The notes under the pieces are model-generated. The model had not been told where the DNA came from, did not search any database, and saw only the letters and a program-made list of their open reading frames with translations. Source: Saprospiraceae bacterium (GTDB lineage Bacteria; Bacteroidota; Bacteroidia; Chitinophagales; Saprospiraceae). Taken from it: a stretch of DNA of 64,000 bases. The stretch covers positions 3,410,001 to 3,474,000 of the forward strand of contig JADJPZ010000004.1 in assembly GCA_016713025.1 (NCBI GenBank), read 5' to 3'. Shown piece by piece: positions 54,184-63,217 of this stretch (its first letter is position 1; each line of letters opens with the position of its first letter). The position numbers were made by a program, and so were the translations under genes.

Positions 54184-54654
54184 ATGTCAGTATCATATAT
54201 GACTCAGGACGGATATGAAAAATTAAAGTCCGAACTGGAAGATTTAAAAACAAAAGGAAGAGATGGCGCCGCTAAGGCTATCGCTGAAGCCCGAGAAAAA
54301 GGAGATTTATCGGAGAATGCAGAATACGATGCTGCAAAAAATGCGCAGGGAATGCTCGAAATGAAAATCAATGAGCTTGAAAAAGCATTTGCCACTGCAA
54401 GGATACTTGACGAGAGTACATTGGATACTTCTAAAGTTACTATTCTGACTAATGTGACCATTAAAAACAAAAACAATGGAGCAGAAGTGACGTACAAACT
54501 GGTAGCAGAGGCAGAAGCTAATCTCAAGGAGAAAAAAATATCTGTTAGCAGCCCGATAGGGCAGGGACTTCTGGGCAAGGCTGTAGGAGATATTGCACAG
54601 ATACAAACGCCTGCTGGAATAGTGAATTTTGAAATCGTAGAAATCAGTCTTTGA
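54184..54654 (+). CDS. greA: Transcription elongation factor GreA
   Basis: Rescues backtracked RNA polymerase by stimulating transcript cleavage. It has 156 residues, the normal size. The N-terminal coiled coil starts YMTQDGYEKLKSELEDLKT. The catalytic tip carries the acidic pair in REKGDLSENAEYDAAKNAQ near residue 40. The FKBP-like C domain shows VSSPIGQGLLGKAVGD near 125. A terminator-like hairpin lies in its leader, and the HIT-protein gene follows one base after the stop, so the two are co-transcribed. Confidence 0.96.
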   Translation: MSVSYMTQDGYEKLKSELEDLKTKGRDGAAKAIAEAREKGDLSENAEYDAAKNAQGMLEMKINELEKAFATARILDESTLDTSKVTILTNVTIKNKNNGAEVTYKLVAEAEANLKEKKISVSSPIGQGLLGKAVGDIAQIQTPAGIVNFEIVEISL

Positions 54655-54655
54655 T

Positions 54656-55048
54656 ATGGCTTCCATTTTTTCTCGTATCGTGGTAGGGGAAATCCCGTGT
54701 CACAAGATATATGAAGATGACAATTTTCTGGCTTTTCTCGATGTATTCCCACTGGTAAAAGGTCACACTTTAGTTATACCCAAAAAGGAAATAGATTATA
54801 TTTTTGATATTGAAGATGAACTTCTGGCCGAAATGATATTATTTTCAAAGAAGGTGGCACATGCCATAAAAAAAACTATTCCTTGTATTAAAGTAGGTGT
54901 TTCGGTAATTGGTTTGGAAGTACCACATGCACACATACATCTTATACCTATGAATAATGTATCAGAAATGAATTTCAGTCAGCCAAAACTTACATTCGAA
55001 CGCGTCGAGATGGAAAAAATAGCATCTGATATCAGGGCTAATATTTAA
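54656..55048 (+). CDS. HIT-family nucleotide hydrolase
   Basis: A 130-residue histidine-triad protein (Hint/HinT branch). It starts with the typical SIFSRIVVGEIPCHKIYEDDNFLAFLD. The catalytic triad motif EVPHAHIHLIPMN lies near residue 95. These enzymes hydrolyse nucleoside phosphoramidates and adenylated molecules. It is directly downstream of greA. Its last 11 bases overlap the 3' end of the convergent lgt gene. Confidence 0.94.
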   Translation: MASIFSRIVVGEIPCHKIYEDDNFLAFLDVFPLVKGHTLVIPKKEIDYIFDIEDELLAEMILFSKKVAHAIKKTIPCIKVGVSVIGLEVPHAHIHLIPMNNVSEMNFSQPKLTFERVEMEKIASDIRANI

Positions 55049-56261
55049 TCTTTTTGCTGCTGTACAGATAATACAATCCCCCAATACCAATAATAACAAA
55101 TAGTATAGAAATATACTGAGCTTGTGACCAGTTCAAACCGAAAAGGTCATATCTTTCATTTACCCTGATGAACTCCACAAAAAACCTCTCTATTCCATTG
55201 AGAATCATGTATATAAAAAATATTGTACCTGGGATTTTAAATCTGTGCTTATTGAACCATAAGAGTGCACATGCCACCAGTCCAAAAAGTGTTTCATAGA
55301 TTGGAGTGGGATAGACACCAGGCTTCAGCTCAAAACAATATCTCATACCACAGGATTTCAGACAGCTATCCTCAGAAGAAAGACCGGAAATTCTTGCCGC
55401 TCTAAATGCTTCCGGATCACACTGAGAAAGTAATACTCCGTCATTATTGACATTGGTTGGATAGTTGTAAGACCAAAGCCAATCAGGAAGAAACCACCAA
55501 TCGGGTATGGCAGCAGCCTCGATACCCCAGTCCCCATCTCCGGAAAGCTGGCAACCGATACGTCCTACAGCATAACCCAACAAAATACCCATACCTGATA
55601 TATCCATCATGTATATAGGTTTGATACCTATCTTTTTGACGTACCAGTAGACCACCGCAAATGCCAGAATCAGACCACCATACACATTGAGCCCGGCACC
55701 GGAAAACAATGAACCAAGTGGATCCTTAAAGAAACCCGACAAGTCTTCCGTAATAGAAAATAATTTGCTGCCGAGTACTCCCGAAAGCCCCGCTATGATG
55801 ATGATATCGTTGGTTTTGGTGGAAGGATATTGGAGAAACTCTCTGGTTTTGGGATTTGGATCAGCTTTTTGATTTTTCCAAATATAATATATTGCAGTGG
55901 CCGCAGCAGCTAAAAGTCCTACCCACCAGGTACCCTGTTTGGAGAAGAGAAAGGAAGCAGGATCACCTTTGATATCTTTAAATTGAGACACCATCAAAGG
56001 GAGTTTAGCACCTATAATTAAAGAAAAAATGCTATTGATGAAAATATCCATTACGGACATCTTTTCTGTTTCAATGGTCGTGATTTTTATAGGTAGGATG
56101 AGCCCTGCTTTCTCTTTTTGCTGAAGTTCATATTTTAATAACACACCACAGGCAGCCAAAGCCATGACAAGCATCACGCCAAATGTTTTGAATATAGATG
56201 TCCAGTTGTCGACGTCTGTTCCTATCACGTCATGGAAGAAATATGAAAGATCAGGCCACAT
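55038..56261 (-). CDS. lgt: Prolipoprotein diacylglyceryl transferase
   Basis: Transfers diacylglycerol to the lipobox Cys of prolipoproteins in the inner membrane. At 407 residues it is longer than the about 270-290 of proteobacterial Lgt: an N-terminal stretch and an insertion between the catalytic loops account for the rest, as in other Bacteroidota. The Lgt signature GYAVGRIGCQLSGDGDWG lies near residue 235 with the essential Arg and Gly residues. A second conserved segment (YPTPIYE near 315; IERFFVEFIR near 365) supports the call, and multiple hydrophobic helices run throughout. The window encodes several lipoproteins that would be substrates. Confidence 0.9.
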   Translation of the reverse strand: MWPDLSYFFHDVIGTDVDNWTSIFKTFGVMLVMALAACGVLLKYELQQKEKAGLILPIKITTIETEKMSVMDIFINSIFSLIIGAKLPLMVSQFKDIKGDPASFLFSKQGTWWVGLLAAAATAIYYIWKNQKADPNPKTREFLQYPSTKTNDIIIIAGLSGVLGSKLFSITEDLSGFFKDPLGSLFSGAGLNVYGGLILAFAVVYWYVKKIGIKPIYMMDISGMGILLGYAVGRIGCQLSGDGDWGIEAAAIPDWWFLPDWLWSYNYPTNVNNDGVLLSQCDPEAFRAARISGLSSEDSCLKSCGMRYCFELKPGVYPTPIYETLFGLVACALLWFNKHRFKIPGTIFFIYMILNGIERFFVEFIRVNERYDLFGLNWSQAQYISILFVIIGIGGLYYLYSSKKIKY

Positions 56262-56520
56262 TATTTTAATTGTTTAGCGACAAAAGTAATAAATATTAAT
56301 GTTACACTGTACTTTAGCATGGTTTTTGGATAAATATAACAAAATTTGTAGAATATTGCGAAATCATGTTGAAGCCTGGCAAGCTGACTTGAAAATAACT
56401 GAATGTGCAATAAAATTTTACAAACCAAAGTTAGAGTAGACAACATGTAAATACCAAATTAGTAAAATTCAATTTTCGATTTATCAAAACTGTTATATAA
56501 AATAAAAATTATATCAATAT

Positions 56521-57096
56521 ATGAAGTATATATTATTCATTTGTTTAAGTATTCTCCTTATCGAAACAGCACATACTCAAACTCAGGGTTTAGTCATACA
56601 AACCGGATTAACTTCAGGGTTTTCAAAAGATAATAATGTTACCAGATCAGGCGAGGCGCATTATGGCTGGATGGTCGGCGCGGATGCAAGAATTCTTGAA
56701 GGTGGTATGTACTTTATCATCGGTGGTCAATATCATCAGACAAGTCTAATCTCTACTAAAAAAGCTGATTTTTTCAAAAATGACTGGCAGATTCTGATGG
56801 GTCGTGGAGGCTTAGGTTTTAATATTATCAATTTTTCTGAAAGAATAGTTTTAAGATCTAAAATTCTGGGTTCAGTAAATTTTATCATGGACACCACATC
56901 GGAAGGATTAAATGTAGATGGTTATAGAGGTAAAGATGTCAATGATTCATTTCTCGGAGCCACTACAGGAGTAGGCCTCACTTTAGGGAGTTTTGATGTT
57001 GATATAGAATACCAATATGGCATATTGAATGCTTTTTACAAAAAACCTGATACAAAATTCGGATTTATCACCCTGATGGCAGGATTTCATTTTTAA
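56521..57096 (+). CDS. Small outer-membrane beta-barrel-like protein, unknown function
   Basis: A 191-residue protein with a signal peptide (MKYILFICLSILLIETAHTQ). The body alternates hydrophobic and polar residues in short strands rich in Gly and aromatic residues (AHYGWMVGADARILEGGMYF, GGQYHQTSL, LGFNIINF), ending in a terminal Phe (TLMAGFHF). This suggests an 8- to 10-strand outer-membrane barrel. No known family is recognised. It stands alone between lgt and the MBL hydrolase; the gaps on either side hold no other gene. Confidence 0.72.
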   Translation: MKYILFICLSILLIETAHTQTQGLVIQTGLTSGFSKDNNVTRSGEAHYGWMVGADARILEGGMYFIIGGQYHQTSLISTKKADFFKNDWQILMGRGGLGFNIINFSERIVLRSKILGSVNFIMDTTSEGLNVDGYRGKDVNDSFLGATTGVGLTLGSFDVDIEYQYGILNAFYKKPDTKFGFITLMAGFHF

Positions 57097-57137
57097 GTGA
57101 AATACTCCCTGCTAATTCAACTCAAAATATTGGCTCA

Positions 57138-57779
57138 TTAGTCAGTAAAAAACGGATTGGTTCTCTTCTCAATACCCACTGTAGTAGCGTCTCCATGCCC
57201 GGGATAAACTACCATCTCGTCCGGAAGTGTAAAATATTTGGATCGTATCACACGGGTGAGCGTCTCAAAATTACCACCCGGAAGATCAGTTCTACCAATA
57301 CTTCCTTGAAATAATACATCTCCTGCGATAAGAATTTTTGATTCCCTATTCAGCAAAGAAATGCTGGCTGGCGAATGCCCCGGTGTAAACAAAACTTCCA
57401 ACTCTGAATTCCCAAATTTTATTTTATCCCCTTCATCTATAAAAATTTCAATAGCAGGTGATGGATCATAAGGTATCTGATACATCATAGCCGTTTGTAT
57501 ACCAAAATCAAGCACCTGAGACTCCTTCTTATGTGCAGTCAGCTTTAATTGATATCGATTACTGATATATTTATTGCCCAAAATATGATCAATATGGCAA
57601 TGTGTATTGATGAGATGCACAGGCTTTAAATTTTGATCCGCTATAAACGAAGACAATTCCTGATTTTCAGTGGCGCTACTGCATCCGGGATCTATGATGA
57701 TACACTCCTTCGTCTCATCATAGACGACATATGTATTTTCGTAAAACGGGTTGAAGGTAAATGTCCGGATATGTATCAT
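57138..57779 (-). CDS. Metallo-beta-lactamase-fold hydrolase (glyoxalase II-like)
   Basis: About 213 residues from the ATG at 57779 (MIHIRTFTFNPFYENTYVVY; the frame is open further but this start matches the family). Zinc ligands: THCHIDHILGN near residue 56, TPGHSPASI near 135 and a late YPGHGDATT near 195, with Asp in LIAGDVLF near 155. This is the pattern of glyoxalase II-type and related thioester hydrolases. The exact substrate cannot be read. Confidence 0.9.
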   Translation of the reverse strand: MIHIRTFTFNPFYENTYVVYDETKECIIIDPGCSSATENQELSSFIADQNLKPVHLINTHCHIDHILGNKYISNRYQLKLTAHKKESQVLDFGIQTAMMYQIPYDPSPAIEIFIDEGDKIKFGNSELEVLFTPGHSPASISLLNRESKILIAGDVLFQGSIGRTDLPGGNFETLTRVIRSKYFTLPDEMVVYPGHGDATTVGIEKRTNPFFTD

Positions 57780-58081
57780 CTGACACAACAAAGATGGTGA
57801 GGTGCAAAAATACAATTTACGAATATTAAATTCTAACAATGCTCAAACTCTTAAGCCAATATTTCTATGATACCGCGTGGAACATACATTGGAATGAGAG
57901 GACAAATTGAGAATTAATCCAATCTCCGGCTGGAATAAGGAAATATTAAATATGTCAGGTATTGTCTCATCAATTACCATGAAAAATTTTGAATTCAAAT
58001 ACTGCATCAATTTTTCCTTCCTGATTTTTGGTGTCTATGTCGTAAAAAATTATTATCCGCTAAATCCACATCCAAAAAATT

Positions 58082-58111
58082 TTTGTTTCACAAAAAATAG
58101 TCTTAACTTTG
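58082..58111 (+). promoter_or_regulatory. Promoter of tRNA-Cys
   Basis: TTTG (58082-58085), 18 bp, TAACTTTG (58104-58111): both boxes match the Bacteroidota consensus. The tRNA begins 14 bp after the -7 box. Confidence 0.78.
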
Positions 58112-58125
58112 CACCCGCATATCAA

Positions 58126-58196
58126 GGTCGGGTGGCCGAGCGGCTAGGCAGAGGTCTGCAAAACCTCGTACAGCGGTTCGAATCCGCTCCCGACCT
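58126..58196 (+). tRNA. tRNA-Cys (anticodon GCA)
   Basis: 71 nt. The acceptor stem GGTCGGG/CCCGACC, D-arm TGGCCGAGCGGCTAGGCA, anticodon stem-loop GAGGTCTGCAAAACCTC with GCA, and T-arm CAGCGGTTCGAATCCGCT all pair well. The discriminator base is T, as expected for Cys. CCA is not encoded. A terminator follows directly. Confidence 0.95.
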
Positions 58197-58201
58197 CTTG
58201 T

Positions 58202-58239
58202 AAAGACCGCATTTTAATAGAGTGCGGTCTTTTTTTTTA
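58202..58239 (+). terminator. Rho-independent terminator after tRNA-Cys
   Basis: AAGACCGCA pairs with TGCGGTCTT (9 bp, 11-base loop), followed by a run of seven T. It ends the tRNA transcript just before the glucosidase gene. Confidence 0.85.
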
Positions 58240-58266
58240 ATGCTTACGGATTCGTAATATTGATCC

Positions 58267-60663
58267 GTGACAAAAACCATCGGAGAAATGCTTAACGACT
58301 TATTGCCGGGTAAGTTTGTCGATATCGGGCGCAAACAAAATATGTTTACAGTGACCACTGAAAGTCAGTGTGCCATACAGATTATGGTATTATCTGACCA
58401 CATCATTCGGATAAGATATGCTCCGGATGGTCACTTTGAAAATGATTTTTCATACGCCATCAGTAGCAAATTTGTTCCTGAAAATACGGATGTTTTTCCC
58501 AATATCCGACCCAATCATGTGGAGTTAAGGACAGCATCGCTCATAGTAAATATCAATAAAACTGATTGTAACATTTCATTTACTGATATCAATGGGCTGA
58601 TCATATGTAGGGACGAGAAGGGATTTCACTGGAATGAGCACCCACAATATGGTGGTAATAATGTGAAGATGAGTAAAATGGTCCAGGAAGGCGAACATTT
58701 TTATGGAATGGGAGACAAAACCATGCATCTTAATTTGCGCGGCCGAAGGGTAACAAACTGGGCAATGGATACCTACGGATTTAAAAAAGAAGAAGATCCC
58801 ATATATAAAGCTATACCTTTTTACACTGCGATACATTCAGGTATGGGATACGGGATATTTTTTGACAATACATTCAAATCACATTTTGACTTTGGTTCAG
58901 AGAGGAGATCAGTAGCCAGTTTTTGGGCCGAAGGAGGTGAAATGAATTATTATTTTATTTATGGACCGGAACTCATAGATGTCACACGTAGATACACTAT
59001 GCTCACCGGGACGCCGGAGATGCCACCACTTTGGGCACTGGGATACCAACAGAGCAAATGGAGTTATTATCCTGAAAAAAAAGTACGGGAAATAACTACA
59101 AAACTGAGAGCATTGTCCATACCATGCGATGCTATATATCTGGATATAGATTATATGGATGGTTTCAGGTGTTTTACCTGGGATTATGAAAAATTTCCAG
59201 CACCCAAAACGTTGGTATCTGACTTGAAAAGTCAAGGTTTCAAAACGGTAGTGATCTTAGATCCGGGGATTAAGATAGATCCTGAGTATCATGTATATAA
59301 AGAAGCGTTAGAAAATAATTATTTTTGTCGGCGAGCAGATGGACCCTATATGAAAGGAAAAGTGTGGCCTGGCGATTGTTATTTCCCCGATTTTACCAAT
59401 CCTAAGGTGAGAAAATGGTGGAGCGGACTTTTTCAGGAGCTCATCGAAGATGTCGGAGTAAGTGGTGTATGGAATGATATGAATGAACCTGCATTGTTTG
59501 AAATTGATGGAAAAACTTTTCCTGATGATGTAAGGCATGATTATGATGGAAACCACTGCAGTCATAGGAAAGCACACAATGTATATGGCACTCAGATGGC
59601 CAGAGCTACCTACAAAGGAGTGAAAAAATACAGAAACGGGCTTCGCCCTCTGATTATCACCCGATCTGCTTATGCGGGAACCCAAAGGTATGCATCTGCA
59701 TGGACCGGGGACAATATTGCCTCCTGGGAGCATCTATGGATAGCTACGATGCAATGCCAGAGACTTGCTATTTCAGGTTTTTCTTTTGTGGGCAGTGATA
59801 TCGGTGGTTTTATAGATCAACCCACTCCTGAATTGTATGTAAGATGGATTCAGCTGGCTGTTTTTCATCCATTTTTCAGGTGTCATAGTTCAGGAGATCA
59901 TGGAGATCAGGAACCCTGGTCGTTTGGAGAAGATGCTCTCCTTTTGATTCGAAAATATATTGAATTGAGGTATCAGCTTTTGCCCTACATATATACGACT
60001 TTCTATCAGTACGTGTATGAATATACGCCAATGTTGAAGCCGATTTCAATACATGATCAGAAAGATCAGGACACCCTGTATCGGGTCGATGAGTTTTTAC
60101 TTGGAGACCATATTTTGGTTTGTCCAGTATTGGAACCCAATGCAAAATCACGTTATGTGTACCTGCCCAAAGGCAATTGGTACCACTATTGGTCCTATGA
60201 ATTGTTGGAAGGTGGTAAGGAGATGCTGGCTGATGCTGCATTGGAAGAAATACCTTTGTACATCAGAGAAGGTGCTGTTCTGCCGTTTAATCCGGTAATG
60301 CAATATGTAGGGCAAAAACCAGTCGAAATGCTCACACTTAAGGCGTATTATGGTGGGTCGGACATTGTGAGTTATCTTTATGAAGACAGTGGAGACGGGT
60401 ATGATTATGAAAAGGGTATTTATAACCTAAAGAAGTTTATCACCAATTCTACATCCGATTCATTCCAAATGTCATTGCGTAGAAATGGACATTTTGAACC
60501 CGAATACTCACATTACAAAGTGGAAGTGTACGGCCTGCCTTTCGTACCTTCGAGAGTTTTGGTCAATGGAAAAGAAATTAGCCAACAGGAATTTTTGTTT
60601 GAAAAAAAGGTTTTAGTCTTACAAATAGATAGGACTTCTTTTATAAGTTTGGAAATATTATAA
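58267..60663 (+). CDS. Glycoside hydrolase family 31 (alpha-glucosidase type)
   Basis: 798 residues from a GTG at 58267; an ATG at 58288 is an alternative. An N-terminal beta-sandwich precedes the (beta/alpha)8 barrel with the GH31 nucleophile motif GVWNDMNEPALF near 405 and the acid/base Asp region WTGDNIASWEHL near 480. C-terminal beta domains follow (GNWYHYWSYELLEGG; LPLYIREGAVLPF-like EIPLYIREGAVLPF). Likely substrates are alpha-1,4/1,6-glucans or maltose. No signal peptide is visible, so it is probably cytoplasmic. It is followed by an outer-membrane protein gene 63 bp downstream. Confidence 0.93.
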   Translation: MTKTIGEMLNDLLPGKFVDIGRKQNMFTVTTESQCAIQIMVLSDHIIRIRYAPDGHFENDFSYAISSKFVPENTDVFPNIRPNHVELRTASLIVNINKTDCNISFTDINGLIICRDEKGFHWNEHPQYGGNNVKMSKMVQEGEHFYGMGDKTMHLNLRGRRVTNWAMDTYGFKKEEDPIYKAIPFYTAIHSGMGYGIFFDNTFKSHFDFGSERRSVASFWAEGGEMNYYFIYGPELIDVTRRYTMLTGTPEMPPLWALGYQQSKWSYYPEKKVREITTKLRALSIPCDAIYLDIDYMDGFRCFTWDYEKFPAPKTLVSDLKSQGFKTVVILDPGIKIDPEYHVYKEALENNYFCRRADGPYMKGKVWPGDCYFPDFTNPKVRKWWSGLFQELIEDVGVSGVWNDMNEPALFEIDGKTFPDDVRHDYDGNHCSHRKAHNVYGTQMARATYKGVKKYRNGLRPLIITRSAYAGTQRYASAWTGDNIASWEHLWIATMQCQRLAISGFSFVGSDIGGFIDQPTPELYVRWIQLAVFHPFFRCHSSGDHGDQEPWSFGEDALLLIRKYIELRYQLLPYIYTTFYQYVYEYTPMLKPISIHDQKDQDTLYRVDEFLLGDHILVCPVLEPNAKSRYVYLPKGNWYHYWSYELLEGGKEMLADAALEEIPLYIREGAVLPFNPVMQYVGQKPVEMLTLKAYYGGSDIVSYLYEDSGDGYDYEKGIYNLKKFITNSTSDSFQMSLRRNGHFEPEYSHYKVEVYGLPFVPSRVLVNGKEISQQEFLFEKKVLVLQIDRTSFISLEIL

Positions 60664-60726
60664 GATAGCTTACACCAAAACATCAAATATCGGCGTTATA
60701 AGACCAATTATTATTGTATCATCTGG

Positions 60727-61545
60727 ATGAAAATAAAAACAGTCATACTCATTATTGGATTAATATCAGGATCTGTGATTCATTCATGGTCCCAAAAGGG
60801 ATTGGAAGTAGGGGGATGGCTCGGTACAGCTTTTTATCATGGAGACTTGAATACTTCTTTGAAGATAGGCAAACCCGGTCTTTCCGGTGGATTTTTAGCC
60901 AGATATAACTTCAATCATCGGATAGCATTCAAAACATCATTAAATTTTGGAAGAGTAGGTGCTGACGATGCTGATTCTGACAACAATTGGGAACGAAACC
61001 GTAATCTTAGTTTTCGCTCCAATATTTTAGATATAACCAATGTCCTGGAGTTTAATTTTTTTCATTACGAGCATGGTCACCTGACATTCAATAAAACTCC
61101 ATATATATTTGGTGGATTTAATTTTGTGAAATACAACCCTACAGCAGAACTCAACGGGCAAAGATATAACCTAAGGGAATACGGCACCGAGGGACAGGCT
61201 CCGGGAAGTGAATACGGACTTTTTAATATAGGGCTGGTGTTGGGAGGTGGTTTCAAGTTTGATATAAATAAGTCATCTAGCATCAATATCGAAATCGGAG
61301 CAAGATTTTTATTTACAGACTATCTAGATGATGTGAGTACAGTATTTCCGGAAAAAAGTGAGCTATTGGGTACCAGAGGGCAGATCGGAGTAGCACTTTC
61401 TGACAGATCTTTGGCCGATGGACTTGGTGATGCCGGAAGGCAACGTGGAGACTCAAAAGGCAATGACAAATACACATTCGTCGGCATTTCATTTGTGAGA
61501 TATTTTGGTGGAATCACCTGCCCTGATATATCCAGGATCAGATAA
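60727..61545 (+). CDS. DUF6089-type outer-membrane protein
   Basis: 272 residues with a signal peptide (MKIKTVILIIGLISGSVIHSWS). The motif LEVGGWLGTAFYHGDLN directly after it and the following strands (SGGFLARYNFNHRIAFKTSLNFGRV, PYIFGGFNFVKYNP, EIGARFLFTDYLDDVS) fit the DUF6089 family of Bacteroidota barrels. The end YTFVGISFVRYFGGITCP is typical. The role is unknown, perhaps structural or in motility/secretion apparatus assembly as for related barrel proteins (inference). The bestrophin gene follows 16 bp downstream. Confidence 0.82.
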   Translation: MKIKTVILIIGLISGSVIHSWSQKGLEVGGWLGTAFYHGDLNTSLKIGKPGLSGGFLARYNFNHRIAFKTSLNFGRVGADDADSDNNWERNRNLSFRSNILDITNVLEFNFFHYEHGHLTFNKTPYIFGGFNFVKYNPTAELNGQRYNLREYGTEGQAPGSEYGLFNIGLVLGGGFKFDINKSSSINIEIGARFLFTDYLDDVSTVFPEKSELLGTRGQIGVALSDRSLADGLGDAGRQRGDSKGNDKYTFVGISFVRYFGGITCPDISRIR

Positions 61546-61561
61546 GCACAATTTTTAAATC

Positions 61562-62425
61562 ATGATAATTTATAATCCCAAAGACTGGTGGAAACTCATT
61601 TTTGCATTTCACAAAAGTGACACATTCCGCATGATGCTGCCTGGTATCATAGGTGTGGCTGTGTTTACAGGGTTTGTTGCGTATTTAGAAAATGAAGTGT
61701 TTCATGCTACTTTTAAAAACACTACTGCAATACATGCTTTAGTAGGTTTTGTACTTTCTATGTTGTTGGTATTCAGGACAAATACTGCTTATGACAGATG
61801 GTGGGAAGGGCGTAAAGCGTGGGGTAGCTATGTTAACAACTCCCGTAATCTGGCACTAAAACTATCAGTATTAAGTCTCAGCAAAGAACAAAAGGCAGAA
61901 TTTCATACATTGATAAGCAACTATATTCTGGCTACTAAAGAGCACCTTCGGGGAGTCTTTGCGGTAAATCAGTTATCTTTTACGGATAAATATCCTGAAG
62001 TATATTTTGAAAATTGCACTCATCTCCCAAATCGTATAATGCAAGCTATCTACCTTGAAATTCATCAATTATATCACCAAAAGCACATTACAGATCACCA
62101 ATTGCTGTATATCAATGAAGAACTAAGATCTTTCACAGACAATATAGGCATTTGCGAAAGAATCAAGAAAACCCCGATACCATACTCATACAGTCTTTAT
62201 CTGAAAAAGATCATTTTTATTTATGTCTTTACCATGCCTATCGGATTTGTGCGGGAGTTTGGCTATTGGGCCATGCCTATAGTTGCACTTATATTCTATG
62301 TATTTGCAAGTATAGAACTCCTTGCTGAGGAAATAGAAGATCCTTTCGGTACTGATGCCAATGACCTGCCTACAGATCAGCTTTATGAGACTATAAGTGC
62401 TAATGTCGGAGAGATATTACGATAA
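61562..62425 (+). CDS. Bestrophin-family (UPF0187) ion channel
   Basis: 287 residues. Bestrophin motifs: FRMMLPGIIGVAVFTGFVAY near residue 25, HALVGFVLSMLLVFRTNTAYDRWWEGRKAWG near 65-95, and a late MPIVALIFYVFASIELLAEEIEDPFGTDANDLP with the conserved E.E.PFG..ANDLP. Bacterial bestrophins form pentameric cation or anion channels in the inner membrane. It is intact and probably co-transcribed with the DUF6089 gene. Confidence 0.93.
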   Translation: MIIYNPKDWWKLIFAFHKSDTFRMMLPGIIGVAVFTGFVAYLENEVFHATFKNTTAIHALVGFVLSMLLVFRTNTAYDRWWEGRKAWGSYVNNSRNLALKLSVLSLSKEQKAEFHTLISNYILATKEHLRGVFAVNQLSFTDKYPEVYFENCTHLPNRIMQAIYLEIHQLYHQKHITDHQLLYINEELRSFTDNIGICERIKKTPIPYSYSLYLKKIIFIYVFTMPIGFVREFGYWAMPIVALIFYVFASIELLAEEIEDPFGTDANDLPTDQLYETISANVGEILR

Positions 62426-62439
62426 AGATCGGTAACTTT

Positions 62440-63207
62440 TTAAATGTATAAATCATCAACGCCGGAATTTGCAATCTCAAATAAAAATTCACCTATTTTT
62501 TGATATAGTGACTCCATAAATATTTTACCTTTCTCCGCTGTTGCTTTAGATGGGTCACCTACTCCGGTATCTTCTGTCACACTTAGCCAATGGCGTTCTC
62601 CCCATGCCCAACCTTCATTTATTGCTTTAAATTTATATTTTTTAGCCTTCCCGGAACCTGCCATCTCCAGTGGCATTACCCATTCAGGTTTCAGATGCAT
62701 CATGATACTAGTTTCTGCTTCGCCTGCATGATCTCCGGGCTCTTCAAACCAGGATTTCAAGTCTTTCATTTTGTACCAGTCGACCGTAAAGAAGAGCATC
62801 CTGGGAAATTTAAGCCCCAATTCTCGGACCATTTGCCTGAAGTCATTTCCTCCATGACTATTCAAAATCACAAGTCTTAAGATACCTTGCCTGTTGAGTG
62901 TATCCGCTATATCTGTCAATATCAACATTTGCGTAGAAGGATTGAGATTGATATCCAAAGGGACATCGTGCTGACCTGTATTGACACCAAATGGAATGGC
63001 CGGAAGTACGATCACCTTTGCACCTTTTTCATGAGCATATTTCGCCGCACCTGCAGCCATAGCTTCAGCTTCTATTGTATCCGTGCTGTATGGCAGATGG
63101 TAATTGTGTGCTTCGGTAGCACCCCAGGGCAAAATGGCTACATCATAACCGCTGCTCTTCACAGTAAGGTAATTGGTTTCTGCCAAAATGTAAGGTCTCC
63201 CGGACAT
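62440..63207 (-). CDS. Creatininase-family amidohydrolase
   Basis: 255 residues. Metal-binding residues of the creatininase fold: Glu in LPWGATEAHNYHLPYSTD near residue 32, His and Asp in the same loop, HGGNDFR near 120 and GDHAGEAETS near 172. Family members hydrolyse creatinine, or act on mycofactocin- or riboflavin-type substrates; the specificity here is unknown. It lies 10 bp after the deoxyhypusine-synthase-like gene on the same strand, so the two are probably co-expressed. Confidence 0.9.
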   Translation of the reverse strand: MSGRPYILAETNYLTVKSSGYDVAILPWGATEAHNYHLPYSTDTIEAEAMAAGAAKYAHEKGAKVIVLPAIPFGVNTGQHDVPLDINLNPSTQMLILTDIADTLNRQGILRLVILNSHGGNDFRQMVRELGLKFPRMLFFTVDWYKMKDLKSWFEEPGDHAGEAETSIMMHLKPEWVMPLEMAGSGKAKKYKFKAINEGWAWGERHWLSVTEDTGVGDPSKATAEKGKIFMESLYQKIGEFLFEIANSGVDDLYI

Positions 63208-63217
63208 GGATATTTAT

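Noticed and set aside
57907..58203. Plus-strand reading frame over the tRNA region
   Set aside because: It covers the complete tRNA-Cys and its promoter, so it cannot be a gene.
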